From Opitutia bacterium (lineage in GTDB: Bacteria; Verrucomicrobiota; Verrucomicrobiia; Opitutales; UBA953): 6,688 nucleotides of DNA. Shown piece after piece: positions 6,643-6,688 of the stretch. Made by a program: the position numbers and the translations under genes. The stretch is taken from the NCBI GenBank assembly GCA_021204635.1, contig JAJPZB010000048.1, positions 1 to 6,688 on the forward strand. The letters run 5' to 3'. Within the stretch, counting starts at the first letter, position 1, and every line of letters starts with the position of its first letter. The notes under the pieces are model-generated. The model was not told the DNA's origin and searched no databases. It saw nothing but the letters and a program-made list of their open reading frames with translations.

Positions 6643-6688
6643 ATTCTCCCGCTAAGTTAGCGGGAGGGGACCACGATAGTGGTGAGGG
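6643..6688 (+). repeat. Right copy of the inverted repeat bounding the window
   Basis: This is the partner of 1-46 in opposite orientation, with one mismatch (6676). It contains the same 21-bp palindrome (6646-6666, central G) and the ACCAC/GTGGT hairpin (6670-6674 and 6679-6683), here with loop GATA where the left copy, read the same way, has GTTA. Relative to the phosphoesterase gene it lies about 250 bp past the stop codon and has the same polarity as the left copy has to priA. No T-run follows either stem. The window ends at its last base. Confidence 0.95.

Noticed and set aside
6398..6643. An 81-codon tryptophan/glycine-rich reading frame in the right intergenic block
   Set aside because: It is a translation of the TTGGTGG repeats only, starts inside the array, has no ribosome binding site and no domain, so it is not a supported gene.
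6646..6666. The 21-bp palindrome as a classical intrinsic terminator
   Set aside because: The stem is strong, but it is followed by GGGGACC rather than a run of T. It may still affect mRNA 3' ends, but I do not call it a terminator.
1..6688. The window as a composite transposon or cargo island bounded by terminal inverted repeats
   Set aside because: The interior carries only housekeeping genes in ordinary arrangement, no transposase or integrase, and the repeats keep the same polarity to the adjacent genes' 3' ends. A target duplication cannot be tested because the window stops at the repeat edges.

Overview
The window holds four protein-coding genes of an ordinary bacterial chromosome. They are framed by an unusual pair of intergenic repeat blocks, one at each edge. 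The DNA is GC-rich but dotted with short A/T runs such as AAATTTTT. None of the four genes has a clear Shine-Dalgarno site. These traits, with the codon habits (TTA, CTA and TCA codons avoided in the minus-strand genes), would fit a Verrucomicrobiota/Opitutales-like or similar Gram-negative lineage. That placement is a guess from style, because no rRNA or other phylogenetic marker is present.

Layout. Three genes lie head to tail on the minus strand, with gaps of 30 and 49 bp, and probably form one operon. Transcription would run from right to left: an M3-family oligopeptidase of the PrlC/oligopeptidase A type (5604-3559), a long-form Sua5 threonylcarbamoyl-AMP synthase (3528-2473), and the primosomal helicase PriA (2423-141). 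A 123-bp divergent intergenic region (5605-5727) separates them from a single plus-strand gene, a 222-residue calcineurin-like metallophosphoesterase (5728-6396). All four genes look intact, with their catalytic motifs present. The three minus-strand products serve basic housekeeping: peptide turnover, the t6A modification of tRNA, and replication restart. They do not form one pathway.

Edges. Positions 1-46 and 6643-6688 are inverted copies of each other with one mismatch, and that mismatch falls in the loop of a small hairpin. Inside each copy is a 21-bp palindrome. Between each copy and the neighbouring stop codon lies a G/T-rich array (read in the direction of the adjacent gene) built on a degenerate unit close to GGGTTGGTGGTGA. 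Each array begins directly at, or even overlaps, the stop codon of its gene (priA on the left, the phosphoesterase on the right). Both blocks therefore have the same polarity relative to transcription: stop codon, G/T-rich array, palindrome, terminal hairpin. The right block also holds a composite of two overlapping hairpins and a possible G-quadruplex. No transposase, integrase, toxin or defence gene lies between the repeats, so I read them as a dispersed 3'-intergenic repeat family rather than the ends of a transposon. What the repeat does is the only real open question here.
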